Assembly (NCBI RefSeq): GCF_039535235.1
Contig: NZ_BAAAWU010000001.1
Location: forward strand, 5,886,001-5,950,000
DNA: 64,000 nt
Source of the DNA: Streptomyces roseoviridis
Lineage (GTDB): Bacteria; Actinomycetota; Actinomycetes; Streptomycetales; Streptomycetaceae
Direction: 5' to 3'
The notes under the pieces: model-generated
The model's database searches: none
The model's input: only the letters and a program-made list of their open reading frames with translations
What the model was told of the DNA's origin: nothing
Shown here: positions 49,601 to 58,244 of the stretch, one piece after another
Position numbering within the stretch: position 1 is the first letter of the stretch
Layout: every line of letters starts with the position of its first letter
Program-made: the position numbers and the translations under genes

Positions 49601-50833
49601 TCAGTGCAGCAGGTCCTCCGCGCCGCCGTCCGCGGCCTCGACCTCCTCGCGGGTGATCCCGAGGAGGTAGAGCACGGTGTCCAGGAACGGCACGTTGACC
49701 GCCGTGTGCGCCGCCTCGCGCACCACCGGCTTGGCGTTGAACGCCACCCCGAGGCCGGCCGCGTTCAGCATGTCCAGGTCGTTGGCGCCGTCACCGATCG
49801 CCACCGTCTGCGCCAGCGGCACCCCGGCCTCGGCGGCGAAGCGGCGCAGCAGTCGCGCCTTGCCCGCCCGGTCCACGATCTCCCCGGTCACCCGGCCGGT
49901 GAGCCTGCCGTCGACGATCTCCAGGGTGTTCGCCTGGGCGAAGTCCAGCCCCAGCTTCTCCTTCAGGTCGTCCGTGACCTGCGTGAATCCGCCGGAGACG
50001 ACACCCACCTGGTAGCCGAGCCGCTTGAGCGTACGGATCAGGGTGCGCGCACCCGGCGTCAGCCGCACCTCCTCGCGGACCTTGTCCACCACGGACGCGT
50101 CGAGTCCGGCCAGCAGCTCCACCCGCGCGTGCAGGGACTGCTCGAAGTCCAGCTCGCCGCGCATCGCCGCCGCCGTCACCTCGGCGACCTTGTCCTCGCA
50201 GCCCGCGTGGGCCGCGAACAGCTCGATGACCTCGTCCTGGATCAGGGTGGAGTCGACGTCCATCACGACGAGCCGCTGGGCCCGCCGGTGCAGCCCGGCG
50301 GAGACCACGGCCACGTCGACGCCGATCGAGTGCGCCTCGGTGGCGAGCGCGGTGCGCAGCGCCTCCGTCGCACAGCCCGAGACGGCGAATTCGACGGCCG
50401 TCACCGGATACTTGGCGAGCCGGAAGATGCGGTCGATGTTGCCGCCGCTCCCGGCGATCCTGGCCGCTATGGCCGCCGTCTGCTCGGCGGTCAGCGGGTG
50501 CCCGAGCACGGTGACGTGCGAGCGTCCCTCGCCGCGCGGACGGTTGTCGCCGGTGCCCGAGATGATCTCGGCCTGGAGCTTCATGGACTCCGCCCAGCTG
50601 TGCACGGTCGCCCGCAGCTCACCCTGGCTGGCGACGGTCGGCTCGGTGACGAGCGCGCACAGCACGAGGCGGCCGCGCGACACGACCTGCTCGATGTCCA
50701 CGACGTCGACGGAATAGGCGGCGAGGGTGTCGAAGAGTCCGGCGGTGATCCCGGGACGGTCCTTCCCGAAGATCTTGACGAGAAGAGTGGGCACGTCCGA
50801 GGCGGGGACGTCCGATGTCTGCGATGCGCTCAT
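49601..50833 (-). CDS. serB: Phosphoserine phosphatase with N-terminal ACT domains
   Basis: The 410-residue protein is the last enzyme of serine biosynthesis. Residues 15-185 contain two ACT-like regions (LLVKIFGKDRPGITAGLFDTLAAYSVDVVDIEQ and HVTVLGHPLTAEQTAAIAARIAGSGGNIDRI). The HAD phosphatase domain follows, with the DxDST nucleophile motif VVMDVDSTLIQDE near residue 194, VVSGGFTQVTD near 280 and GDGANDLDMLNAAGLGVAFNAKP near 345. The ACT parts may give feedback by serine. AAGGA lies three bases before the ATG at 50831-50833. Confidence 0.95.
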   Translation of the reverse strand: MSASQTSDVPASDVPTLLVKIFGKDRPGITAGLFDTLAAYSVDVVDIEQVVSRGRLVLCALVTEPTVASQGELRATVHSWAESMKLQAEIISGTGDNRPRGEGRSHVTVLGHPLTAEQTAAIAARIAGSGGNIDRIFRLAKYPVTAVEFAVSGCATEALRTALATEAHSIGVDVAVVSAGLHRRAQRLVVMDVDSTLIQDEVIELFAAHAGCEDKVAEVTAAAMRGELDFEQSLHARVELLAGLDASVVDKVREEVRLTPGARTLIRTLKRLGYQVGVVSGGFTQVTDDLKEKLGLDFAQANTLEIVDGRLTGRVTGEIVDRAGKARLLRRFAAEAGVPLAQTVAIGDGANDLDMLNAAGLGVAFNAKPVVREAAHTAVNVPFLDTVLYLLGITREEVEAADGGAEDLLH

Positions 50834-51053
50834 GGTCCTTCCACCGTATCGGGCACCGGGTGCCACCCGGCCCCCCGTCCCGCCTGACGGACACCCGCAC
50901 GGCCCCGGACTCGCCCGAAAGGCCCGGCCTGTGCACGTACGCAAGCTCTTCACGCGGCCCGACTTTCGGATACGGGCCGGGGCCTGAAATAGTTCCCCAG
51001 GATGTTCACCATCCCTGGGCTCCCGACGACGGGGGTGCATCGGGGGACAAGTA

Positions 51054-53648
51054 GTGGGGCATGGAGTGCCAGAACTCGTACTGGAATTGAATGGAAGGAC
51101 CTGGACCCTCGATCCGTCCAGGTCGTACACCCTCGGCCGCGACCCCCAGGGCGACCTGGTGATCGACGACGCCAGGGTCTCGTGGCGGCACGCCACCATC
51201 AGCTGGGGCGGCCGGAGTTGGGTCATCGAGGACCACGGCTCCACCAACGGCACGTTCGTACAGGGCCAGCGCGTCCACCAGGTGGAGATCGGCCCCGGCT
51301 CGGCCGTCCACCTGGGCAACGCCACCGACGGGCCGCGGCTGAACCTCGCCGCCGCCGGGGCCCCGGCCCAGCAGGCGGTCCCGCAGCAGGCCCAGCAGCC
51401 CGTGCAGCAGCCGGCCCACCAGGCCGCGCCGCACCAGGCCGCGCCGGCCGACTGGGCCACCCACCAGGCCCCGCCGCAGCAGCAGGGCTGGCAGCAGCAG
51501 CCGCACCAGGCACCGCAGGCCGCCCCGCAGCAGCAGCACCAGGCCCCGCCGCAGACCCCGCAGGAGGTCTACGCGTCGAAGGTCCCGCACCAGCAGGCCG
51601 GCCCGCAGGGCGCGACGCCGATGCACGGCGACCGCAGCCCGACCACGTTCCACCAGCTCAACCTCGGCCGCGTCATGCGCATCGGCCGCGCGCTCGAGAA
51701 CGAGCTCGTCGTCTCCGACCTGCAGGTCTCGCGCAACCACGCCGAGTTCCACGCGACGCCCGACGGCCGCTTCGAGATCCGCGACCTCGGCTCGCACAAC
51801 GGCACGTACGTCAACGGTCAGCCGATCCCCAAGGGCGGCACCGTCCTCCTCGGCCCCAACGACATCGTCGGCGTGGGTCACTCCACCTTCCGGATCGTCG
51901 GCAACCAGCTCGAGGAGTTCGTCGACACCGGCGAGGTCTCCTTCTCGGCCCGCCACCTCACGGTGACCGTCGACGGCGGCAAGCAGATCCTCAAGGACGT
52001 CACCTTCGGCGTCCCGGAGAAGTCGCTGATCGGCGTCATCGGCCCCTCCGGCTCCGGAAAGTCGACCCTGCTCAAGGCGCTCACCGGCTACCGGCCCGCC
52101 GACCAGGGCGACGTCCTGTACGACAACCGCAGCCTCTACAAGCAGTTCGCCGAGCTGCGCCAGCGCATCGGTCTGGTCCCGCAGGACGACATCCTGCACA
52201 AGGAGCTGACCGTCCAGAAGGCGCTGCGCTACGCGGCCAAGCTCCGCTTCCCCGGCGACACCGCCGAGGCCGAGCGCGAGGCCCGGATCGGCGAGGTGCT
52301 GCGCGAGCTCAAGCTCGACATCCACAAGGAGAAGAAGGTCACCTCCCTCTCCGGTGGCCAGCGCAAGCGCGTCTCCGTCGCCCTGGAGCTGCTGACCAAG
52401 CCGTCGCTGATCTTCCTGGACGAGCCGACCTCCGGTCTCGACCCGGGCATGGACCGCGACGTCATGCAGCTGCTGCGCGGCCTCGCCGACGACGGCCGCA
52501 CGGTCCTCGTGGTCACCCACTCGGTGGCCGAGCTGGGCCTGTGCGACAAGCTGCTCGTGATGGCGCCCGGCGGTTCGGTGGCGTACTTCGGCCCGCCGGA
52601 CGAGGCGCTGAACTTCTTCGGCTACTCCACCTGGGCCGACGTCTTCTCCGCGTTCGAGAACTACCGCGACTACGACTGGGCGGGCCGCTGGAAGGGCTCG
52701 CAGCACTACCAGATGTACGCGGCCGAGATCGACGCCGTCGCCGCCCAGCCGGTCCAGCTGCCGCAGCAGGCCCAGCAGGCGCTGGCCCGCCCGCCCAAGC
52801 CGCAGGGCTGGGGCTCGCAGCTGTGGACCCTGATCCGCCGCTACGTGTCGGTGATCGCCTCCGACGTCGGCTTCATCGCCCTCATGGTGATCCTGCCCGC
52901 CGTCCTCGGTGCGGTCTCGGTGGTCATCCCCGCCGACTTCGGCCTCGGCAAGCCCACGCCGCCGTCCCGCTACAACGGCGACGCCGGCACGATCATGCTG
53001 ATCCTCGCGGTCGGCATGTGCTTCTCGGGCGCGGCCAACTCCGTACGAGAACTGATCAAGGAACGGGTCATCTACGAGCGGGAACGCGCCACCGGCCTGT
53101 CCCGTTCCGCGTACCTGATGTCCAAGGTCATCGTCCTCGGCCTGATCACCGCCTTCCAGGGCGTGATCATCTGCGGCATCGGCTTCTCCACCCGCGAGCT
53201 GCCGGCGGAGGGCCTGTTCATGCCGCCGGCCGTCGAGCTGTGCATCCAGGTCATCGGCCTCGGCCTGACCTCGATGATGGTCGGCCTGGTCATCTCCTCG
53301 CTGGTGAAGACCGCCGAGAAGACCATGCCGCTCCTGGTCATGTTCGCGATCATCCAGGTCGTCTTCACCGGCATCCTCTTCCAGGTCTACGGCTCGCCCG
53401 GCCTGGAGCAGTTCGCCTGGCTCATGCCGTCGCGCTGGGGCATCGCCGGCGCCGGCACCACGCTCGACCTCGGTCGCCTGATGCCGCCGTGGGACCACAA
53501 GAACCCGGGCAACACCGACCCGCTGTGGGAGCACTCGGTCGCGCAGTGGAGCATGGACCTCGGCATCCAGCTGCTCATGGCCACCGTCTGCTGCGTCCTC
53601 GTGGCGCGGCTGCTGCGCCGCCACGAGCCGGAGGTCATGCGCAAGTAG
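51054..53648 (+). CDS. FHA-FHA-ABC-2 membrane transporter (Rv1747-like)
   Basis: The 864-residue protein fuses two FHA domains, an ATPase and six membrane helices. FHA1 covers about residues 10-90 (LGRDPQGDLVIDD, RVSWRHA, HGSTNGTFVQG); a Gln/Pro/Ala-rich linker follows (about 105-175); FHA2 covers 190-285 (RIGRALENELVVSD, VSRNHAEF, LGSHNGTYVNG). The ABC domain has GPSGSGKSTLL near residue 330, LSGGQRKRVS near 430 and LIFLDEPTSGLD, and an ABC-2-type permease ends the chain. FHA domains bind phosphothreonine, so a Ser/Thr kinase probably controls it, as with Rv1747 in Mycobacterium. The GTG at 51054 has GGGGGA upstream; 51066 is an alternative. Confidence 0.9.
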   Translation: MGHGVPELVLELNGRTWTLDPSRSYTLGRDPQGDLVIDDARVSWRHATISWGGRSWVIEDHGSTNGTFVQGQRVHQVEIGPGSAVHLGNATDGPRLNLAAAGAPAQQAVPQQAQQPVQQPAHQAAPHQAAPADWATHQAPPQQQGWQQQPHQAPQAAPQQQHQAPPQTPQEVYASKVPHQQAGPQGATPMHGDRSPTTFHQLNLGRVMRIGRALENELVVSDLQVSRNHAEFHATPDGRFEIRDLGSHNGTYVNGQPIPKGGTVLLGPNDIVGVGHSTFRIVGNQLEEFVDTGEVSFSARHLTVTVDGGKQILKDVTFGVPEKSLIGVIGPSGSGKSTLLKALTGYRPADQGDVLYDNRSLYKQFAELRQRIGLVPQDDILHKELTVQKALRYAAKLRFPGDTAEAEREARIGEVLRELKLDIHKEKKVTSLSGGQRKRVSVALELLTKPSLIFLDEPTSGLDPGMDRDVMQLLRGLADDGRTVLVVTHSVAELGLCDKLLVMAPGGSVAYFGPPDEALNFFGYSTWADVFSAFENYRDYDWAGRWKGSQHYQMYAAEIDAVAAQPVQLPQQAQQALARPPKPQGWGSQLWTLIRRYVSVIASDVGFIALMVILPAVLGAVSVVIPADFGLGKPTPPSRYNGDAGTIMLILAVGMCFSGAANSVRELIKERVIYERERATGLSRSAYLMSKVIVLGLITAFQGVIICGIGFSTRELPAEGLFMPPAVELCIQVIGLGLTSMMVGLVISSLVKTAEKTMPLLVMFAIIQVVFTGILFQVYGSPGLEQFAWLMPSRWGIAGAGTTLDLGRLMPPWDHKNPGNTDPLWEHSVAQWSMDLGIQLLMATVCCVLVARLLRRHEPEVMRK

Positions 53649-53694
53649 CGCGGACCGGGTCCGTACGCCCGGCCAGCCGGTCCGTACGCACGCC

Positions 53695-53726
53695 AAGGGC
53701 GGCACCCCGCACGGGGTGCCGCCCTT
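53695..53726. terminator. Perfect hairpin between convergent genes
   Basis: AAGGGCGGCACCCCG (53695-53709) pairs with CGGGGTGCCGCCCTT (53712-53726) with only two bases between the arms. It separates the FHA-ABC gene from the SLT-type gene. Confidence 0.7.
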
Positions 53727-53756
53727 CGGCATGTCCAGCGTGTCCCGGCCGTCGGC

Positions 53757-54494
53757 TCAGTACGCGCTGTTGACGTTGTCCATGGAGCCGTAGCGGTCGG
53801 CCGCGTAGTTGCAGGCGGCGACGATGTTGGCGACCGGGTCGTACTGGTCGAACTTGGTGCCCGGGACGTGGTACGCCTTGAAGGTCGGGTAGATGACCTG
53901 GAGCAGGCCCTTCGAGGGGACGCCGTTGATGGCGTTGATGTCCCAGTTGTTGATGGCACGGGGGTTGCCGCTGGACTCCCGCATGATGTTGCGGTGGATG
54001 CCCTCGTAGGTGCCGGGGATGTTGTGCTTCTTCATGATGTGCAGCGCCTCGCGGATCCAGCCGTCGAGGTTGTTCGCGAAGACGGGGGTGCGGGCGGCGG
54101 CACGGCTCGCGGCGGCCTTCTCGGCGGCGCGCTTCTTGGCCGCGGCCTCGGCCTGCTTCTTCGCGGCGGCGGCCTTGGCGGCCGCCGCGGCCTTCTTCTG
54201 CGCCTCGGCGGCGGCCTTGGCCTTGGCGGCGGCCTCCTGCTTCGCCTTGAGGGCGAAGGCGGAGGTCTGCTCGTTCAGGCTGGCGGCCATGGCCTTGGCC
54301 TGCGGGCTGTTCGCGTCGTAGGACCACGCGACCTGCTGGGTGTTCGCGAGGGCCTGGGGCTCGACCTCGGCGGAAGCGTTGCCAGGGATGAGAGAGAAGC
54401 CGAGCGCCGCGGCGCTCAGAGCGGCGACGCCGGCGATCGTGGCCTTGTGGGTCTTCTTCAGACCACGACTGTGGCCAGGGGTGTTCGCAGACAT
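53757..54494 (-). CDS. Secreted SLT-type transglycosylase-like protein
   Basis: The 245-residue protein has a signal peptide with core KATIAGVAALSAAALGFSLIPGNASAE and an Ala/Lys-rich coiled-coil region (about residues 78-130). Then comes a C-terminal SLT/lysozyme-like domain: LDGWIREALHIMKKHNIPGTYEGIHRNIMRESSGNPRAINNWDINAINGVPSKGLLQVIYPTFKAYHV, in which Glu of IMRESSGNP is the catalytic acid. It probably cuts peptidoglycan outside the cell. The promoter candidate at 54574-54602 gives a leader of about 70 bases. I found no c-di-AMP (ydaO) riboswitch pattern upstream, though Streptomyces hydrolases often have one. Confidence 0.9.
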   Translation of the reverse strand: MSANTPGHSRGLKKTHKATIAGVAALSAAALGFSLIPGNASAEVEPQALANTQQVAWSYDANSPQAKAMAASLNEQTSAFALKAKQEAAAKAKAAAEAQKKAAAAAKAAAAKKQAEAAAKKRAAEKAAASRAAARTPVFANNLDGWIREALHIMKKHNIPGTYEGIHRNIMRESSGNPRAINNWDINAINGVPSKGLLQVIYPTFKAYHVPGTKFDQYDPVANIVAACNYAADRYGSMDNVNSAY

Positions 54495-54573
54495 GCAGGA
54501 CTACCTCTTCGAATCGCTGGGGGGTCGCTCAGGCCGGGCGGCGCTGCGCCTTGCTCGGCGGCGACGGACGCAA

Positions 54574-54602
54574 TTCTTAGCGGCAGCAAAAACCTGTGGC
54601 AA
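54574..54602 (-). promoter_or_regulatory. Promoter of the SLT-type gene
   Basis: On the minus strand TTGCCA and TAAGAA are separated by 17 bases, a good match to the housekeeping consensus. Transcription would start near 54567 and leave a leader of about 72 bases before the ATG at 54494. Confidence 0.55.
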
Positions 54603-55002
54603 AGGTGTGACGTACGATCCCCGGTAGTGGATCAGGGGGCCCGCCGGGGCGGCCGCCGGGGGCTCCGGGACCAGGTGCGGCAGCGCTGATCTCGCCTTTA
54701 CCCGTCCACTAGGGGGATTCGTAAGTGATGTGGGTCCTATGCGCGGGCTCACATCGGTCACGTAACAACCTCACCGCTTGTTGCGCCTGCAATGCACACA
54801 GTGAGGCGCCTCCTCCTCAGGGAGGAGAGGGCCCCGCCCGGCCTCCTGCCGAGGTCGTCCCCGGCCCCGCCCGAGGTCCCGCCGAGCGACCCCGGCCGCC
54901 GCCGGCACCGGTCCGGCGGGGCTCGCCCGTGGACGCGGCCTACGCCGCTGGACCTAGGCGACGGCCGTCCCCGGGCGGATACGGACCGTCACACCCCGCC
55001 GG
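54603..55002. other. Long intergenic region between SLT-type gene and histidine kinase
   Basis: This region of about 400 bases carries GC-rich dyads (near 54640-54665) and a CCTCCTCCTCAGGGAGGAG stem near 54811-54830, plus the direct motifs GTGACCGATGTGAG and GTGAGGTTGTTACGTG on the minus strand (near 54745-54780). I see no gene. The motifs could be regulator sites for the SLT-type gene. Confidence 0.35.
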
Positions 55003-55008
55003 TACGGT
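55003..55008 (+). promoter_or_regulatory. Leaderless -10 box (TACGGT) for the histidine kinase
   Basis: TACGGT ends six bases before the ATG at 55015 and there is no ribosome site, so the kinase mRNA probably starts at its initiation codon. Confidence 0.5.
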
Positions 55009-55014
55009 GAGCGC

Positions 55015-56160
55015 ATGAGCCACCGACCGAGCTCCGGCCTGGCCGCCGTGAGCAGCGCCCTGCTGGCGATGAACCGCCAGATGGAGGTGCGCGACGTCCT
55101 CCAGACGATCGTCGCCTCGGCCCGCGACCTGCTCGACGCCGAGTACGCGGCGCTCGGCGTCCCCGACGACCACGGCGGCTTCGCCCAGTTCGTCGTCGAC
55201 GGCGTCAGCGACGAGCAGTGGCACGCCATCGGCCCCCTGCCCCGCCAGCACGGCATCCTCGCCGCCATGCTCCACAAGGCCGAGCCCGAGCGCCTCGACG
55301 ACGTCCGCAAGGACCCCCGCTTCGGAGGCTGGCCCGACGCCCACCCCGAGCTGTCCGACTTCCTGGGCCTGCCGGTCCGCGACGGGGACGAGATCCTCGC
55401 CGCCCTCTTCCTCGCCAACAAGCGCTGCCCCACCCCGTCCGGCGGCTGCGGCTTCACCGCCGAGGACGAGGAGCTCCTGACCCTCCTCGCCCAGCACGCC
55501 GCCATCGCCCTCACCAACGCCCGGCTCTACGAGCGCAGCCGCGAGCTCACCATCGCCGAGGAGCGCTCCCGCCTCGCCCACGAGCTGCACGACGCCGTCA
55601 GCCAGAAACTGTTCTCCCTCCGGCTCACCGCCCAGGCCGCCGCCGCCCTCGTCGACCGCGACCCCGCCCGCGCCAAGGGCGAGCTCCAGCAGGTCGCCGA
55701 GCTCGCCGCCGAGGCCGCCGACGAGCTGCGCGCCGCCGTCGTCGAGCTGCGCCCCGCCGCCCTCGACGAGGACGGCCTGGTCCATACCCTGCGCACCCAG
55801 GTCCAGGTCCTCGACCGCGCCCACACCGCCCGGGTCACCTTCGAGAGCACCGGCGTCCGCGCACTGCCCGCCGCCCACGAGGAGGCCATGCTCCGCGTCG
55901 CCCAGGAGGCCCTGCACAACGCGCTGCGCCACTCCGACGCGGCCCTCGTCTCCGTCTCCCTCCGCCGCAACGGCCCGGGAGCACGGCTCACCGTCACCGA
56001 CGACGGCCGGGGCTTCGACCCCGCCACGGTCCGCACCGCCGGCCGCCACCTCGGCCTGGTCTCCATGCGCGACCGCGCCGCCGGAGTCGGCGGCACGCTC
56101 ACCGTCACATCGGCCCCAGGCCGGGGCACCACGATCGAGATGGAGGTCCCCGGTGGCTGA
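55015..56160 (+). CDS. GAF-domain sensor histidine kinase (HisKA_3)
   Basis: The 381-residue soluble kinase has a GAF domain at about residues 20-170 (VLQTIVASARDLLDAEYAALGV start) that may bind a small ligand or heme. The dimerisation/phosphoacceptor helix has ERSRLAHELHDAVSQKLFSL, with the phosphorylated His near 192, the HisKA_3 type. The ATPase domain follows (QEALHNALRHSDA N-box, DDGRGFD, GLVSMRDRA). No membrane helix is present, so the signal is cytoplasmic. Its gene overlaps the response regulator gene by eight bases, so they form a two-component pair. It is similar in layout to the DevS-type kinases. Confidence 0.92.
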   Translation: MSHRPSSGLAAVSSALLAMNRQMEVRDVLQTIVASARDLLDAEYAALGVPDDHGGFAQFVVDGVSDEQWHAIGPLPRQHGILAAMLHKAEPERLDDVRKDPRFGGWPDAHPELSDFLGLPVRDGDEILAALFLANKRCPTPSGGCGFTAEDEELLTLLAQHAAIALTNARLYERSRELTIAEERSRLAHELHDAVSQKLFSLRLTAQAAAALVDRDPARAKGELQQVAELAAEAADELRAAVVELRPAALDEDGLVHTLRTQVQVLDRAHTARVTFESTGVRALPAAHEEAMLRVAQEALHNALRHSDAALVSVSLRRNGPGARLTVTDDGRGFDPATVRTAGRHLGLVSMRDRAAGVGGTLTVTSAPGRGTTIEMEVPGG

Positions 56161-56803
56161 CAAGACCATCCGTGTCCTGCTCGTCGACGACCACCAGGTC
56201 GTCCGCCGCGGCCTGCGCACCTTCCTGGAGGTCCAGGACGACATAGAGGTCGTGGGGGAGGCCTCCGACGGCGCCGAGGGCGTCGCCGCCGCCGAGGAGC
56301 TGCGGCCCGACGTCGTCCTCATGGACGTGAAGATGCCCGGCACCGACGGCATCGAGGCGCTGCGCCGGCTGCGGGAGCTCGCCAACCCCGCCCGCGTCCT
56401 GATCGTCACCAGCTTCACCGAGCAGCGCACGGTCGTCCCCGCGCTGCGCGCCGGCGCGTCCGGCTACGTCTACAAGGACATCGACCCCGACGCCCTCGCC
56501 GGCGCCATCCGCTCCGTCCACGCCGGCCACGTCCTGCTCCAGCCCGAGGTGGCCGACGCGCTCCTCAGCCAGGAGGACCAGGGCCAGGGCGGCGGCACGG
56601 GCCGCGGCTCCTCGCTGACCGAGCGGGAGCGGGAGGTCCTCGGCCTGATCGCCGACGGCCGCTCGAACCGGGAGATCGCCCGGGCGCTCGTCCTGTCCGA
56701 GAAGACGGTGAAGACGCACGTCTCCAACATCCTCATGAAGCTGGACCTCGCGGACCGGACCCAGGCCGCGCTCTGGGCCGTACGGCACGGCCTCACCTCG
56801 TAG
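56153..56803 (+). CDS. NarL/FixJ-family response regulator
   Basis: The 216-residue protein has an N-terminal receiver domain with the acidic pair in VLLVDDHQVV, the phosphoacceptor Asp in DVVLMDVKMPG near residue 59, and Lys in ASGYVYKDI near 107. A short Gln/Gly linker leads to the C-terminal LuxR-type helix-turn-helix SSLTEREREVLGLIADGRSNREIARALVLSEKTVKTHVSNILMKL. It should be phosphorylated by the kinase encoded upstream, whose gene overlaps its GTG start. Targets are unknown; chpE lies next downstream but no link is shown. Confidence 0.94.
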   Translation: MADKTIRVLLVDDHQVVRRGLRTFLEVQDDIEVVGEASDGAEGVAAAEELRPDVVLMDVKMPGTDGIEALRRLRELANPARVLIVTSFTEQRTVVPALRAGASGYVYKDIDPDALAGAIRSVHAGHVLLQPEVADALLSQEDQGQGGGTGRGSSLTEREREVLGLIADGRSNREIARALVLSEKTVKTHVSNILMKLDLADRTQAALWAVRHGLTS

Positions 56804-56852
56804 GCACGGCCGTTCCCATTTTCATACTGTCGGGTGGACGTCCCCCGTTCGG

Positions 56853-56880
56853 CGTAACGAACCGGGGGTGCCGGAGTTCT
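56853..56880 (+). promoter_or_regulatory. Candidate sigma-BldN-type promoter upstream of chpE
   Basis: CGTAAC (56853-56858), then 16 bases, then AGTTCT (56875-56880). The first hexamer matches the sigma-BldN -35 motif CGTAAC that I remember and the spacing is right; the -10 (CGTTGA) matches only at its GTT core. The gene encodes a chaplin, a class known to be controlled by BldN. Transcription would start about 46 bases before the GTG. Confidence 0.4.
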
Positions 56881-56932
56881 CCATGGCGTGCTGCGGCGGA
56901 CCGGCCGCAGCGATGACCAGGAGGATCCCGAA

Positions 56933-57178
56933 GTGAACAACCTCAAGAAGGCCGCTGCCCTCACCATGGTCGCCGGTGGCATCGTCGCCGCCGGCGCGGG
57001 CGTCGCCTCCGCCCACGGCGGCGCGCACGCCCACGGCCAGGCCCTCCACTCCCCGGGCGTCGCCTCGGGCAACCTGGTGCAGGTCCCGGTCCACGTCCCC
57101 GTGAACGTCTCCGGCAACACGGTCAACGTGATCGGCCTGCTCAACCCGGCCTTCGGCAACGGCGCCGTCAACCACTGA
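56933..57178 (+). CDS. chpE: Chaplin E, short secreted amyloid-forming surface protein
   Basis: The 81-residue protein has a signal peptide (MNNLKKAAALTMVAGGIVAAGAGVASA), an Ala/His-rich segment and one chaplin domain, SGNLVQVPVHVPVNVSGNTVNVIGLLNPAFGN. It is the short chaplin type without a sortase motif and has no cysteine, as in S. coelicolor ChpE. Chaplins assemble into a hydrophobic amyloid layer that lowers surface tension and lets aerial hyphae grow. AGGAGG lies eight bases before the GTG at 56933. A candidate BldN-type promoter lies upstream and a hairpin follows. Confidence 0.95.
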   Translation: MNNLKKAAALTMVAGGIVAAGAGVASAHGGAHAHGQALHSPGVASGNLVQVPVHVPVNVSGNTVNVIGLLNPAFGNGAVNH

Positions 57179-57192
57179 CGCCCCGCTGAACC

Positions 57193-57224
57193 ACCGGCCC
57201 CTGGACGATCCCCCAGGGGCCGGT
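57193..57224 (+). terminator. Hairpin after chpE
   Basis: ACCGGCCCCTGG (57193-57204) pairs with CCAGGGGCCGGT (57213-57224) around an eight-base loop, just after the chpE stop codon. Confidence 0.7.
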
Positions 57225-57298
57225 TCCCCATCCCCCCGACGCACGCCTCCCGGTCCGCACCCGGAACGGGACACCGGCGGGCCGCCCGCACCGCCCGC

Positions 57299-58090
57299 CT
57301 AGCGGCCGCCCTCCCGCTCCCTCTCCTCCACGTACGCGTTGTACGCCGCGACCTGCGCCCGCCGCGCCACCCGCTCCACCGGCCGCAGCGCCGCGCCCCG
57401 CGCCGCCATCTCCGAGGCACTCACCGCGCCGCCGTGACCGTGGTCGTACGCCAGGTCGACGAGCAGGCCGACGCGCTGGGCCAGCTCCAGGACACGGACC
57501 GCGCGCGGGGGATAGCCGGGGGCCAGGACCTCGCGGCCGGGCTCGGCACGCGCGCGGTAGGCGTCGCGCGCCGCCTCCGCCGCCGGACCGGAGGCCGCCA
57601 CGTCGAGGCGGGTCAGCACCGTGGTCGCCTCCCGCAGCGCCTCCGCCAGCTCCCGCTCCGCCTCCCCGAGCGACGGCACGTCCGCCGGCGGCGCCTCCCG
57701 CACGGTCAGGACGTGCCAGACGACCTCCACGTGCACATCACCCGCCGGCCCCGCCTCCGTCACCTCCGGCACCAGCCCGTACGGCGCGCCGAAGCCCACC
57801 ACCGCCTCCTCCGCCTCGAGCGCCCGCGCGTTGAACTCCGGCGGACCGCTCAGCCCCAGCGGATGCCCCGGCGCGGGCAGCGCCACCCGCCACCCGGTCA
57901 CCCCGAGCCGCCGCAGCCGCCCGAGCGCCAGCGTCAGGCCCACCGGCCCCGCCTCGCCCGGCAGCCCCTCCACGCGGTGCACCGCGTCCTCCCCGACAAT
58001 CGCGAGCGCCGCATCGTCCGGCGACACCGCCCCGGCCAGCAGGGCATTGCCCCAGGCGGCCAGACGTCCTGAGCGTGGTTCCGAAAGCAT
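57299..58090 (-). CDS. Conserved hypothetical actinobacterial protein
   Basis: The 263-residue protein is soluble with no signal or membrane helix. It starts MLSEPRSGRLAAWGNALLAGAVSPDDAALAIVGEDAVHRV. Landmarks are VGLTLALGRLRRLGVTGWRVALPAPGHPLGL near residue 50 and a long helical C-terminal part with SASEMAARGAALRPVERVARRAQVAAYNAYVEEREREGGR. I recognise no domain or catalytic motif. The mRNA is probably leaderless, since TACGCT stands seven bases before the ATG. It is divergent from the ABC ATPase gene and convergent with chpE. Function unknown. Confidence 0.75.
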   Translation of the reverse strand: MLSEPRSGRLAAWGNALLAGAVSPDDAALAIVGEDAVHRVEGLPGEAGPVGLTLALGRLRRLGVTGWRVALPAPGHPLGLSGPPEFNARALEAEEAVVGFGAPYGLVPEVTEAGPAGDVHVEVVWHVLTVREAPPADVPSLGEAERELAEALREATTVLTRLDVAASGPAAEAARDAYRARAEPGREVLAPGYPPRAVRVLELAQRVGLLVDLAYDHGHGGAVSASEMAARGAALRPVERVARRAQVAAYNAYVEEREREGGR

Positions 58091-58097
58091 GCCCCCC

Positions 58098-58103
58098 AGC
58101 GTA
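58098..58103 (-). promoter_or_regulatory. Leaderless -10 box (TACGCT) for the gene at 58090
   Basis: On the minus strand TACGCT is followed by seven bases and then the ATG. A GGGGGG run lies between them but is too close to serve as a clear ribosome site. Confidence 0.45.
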
Positions 58104-58244
58104 GGGACTCGTACGGGCCCCGAAGGCGCAAAGCAAGCCCTAAGGACCGGCCCGCCCCGCCGGTGGCGTAGGTTTTCCCTGGACGCCGCGCCCACAGGCG
58201 CAAGGCGACGACACGACTCGACCGCAAGGGGAGACAACGCGCTC

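Noticed and set aside
51006..53732. Long minus-strand frame opposite the FHA-ABC gene
   Set aside because: Its translation is Gly/Arg/Asp-rich with no domain, whereas the plus frame encodes FHA and ABC motifs.
54495..54840. c-di-AMP (ydaO) riboswitch before the SLT-type gene
   Set aside because: I read the minus strand for the conserved riboswitch segments and did not find them.
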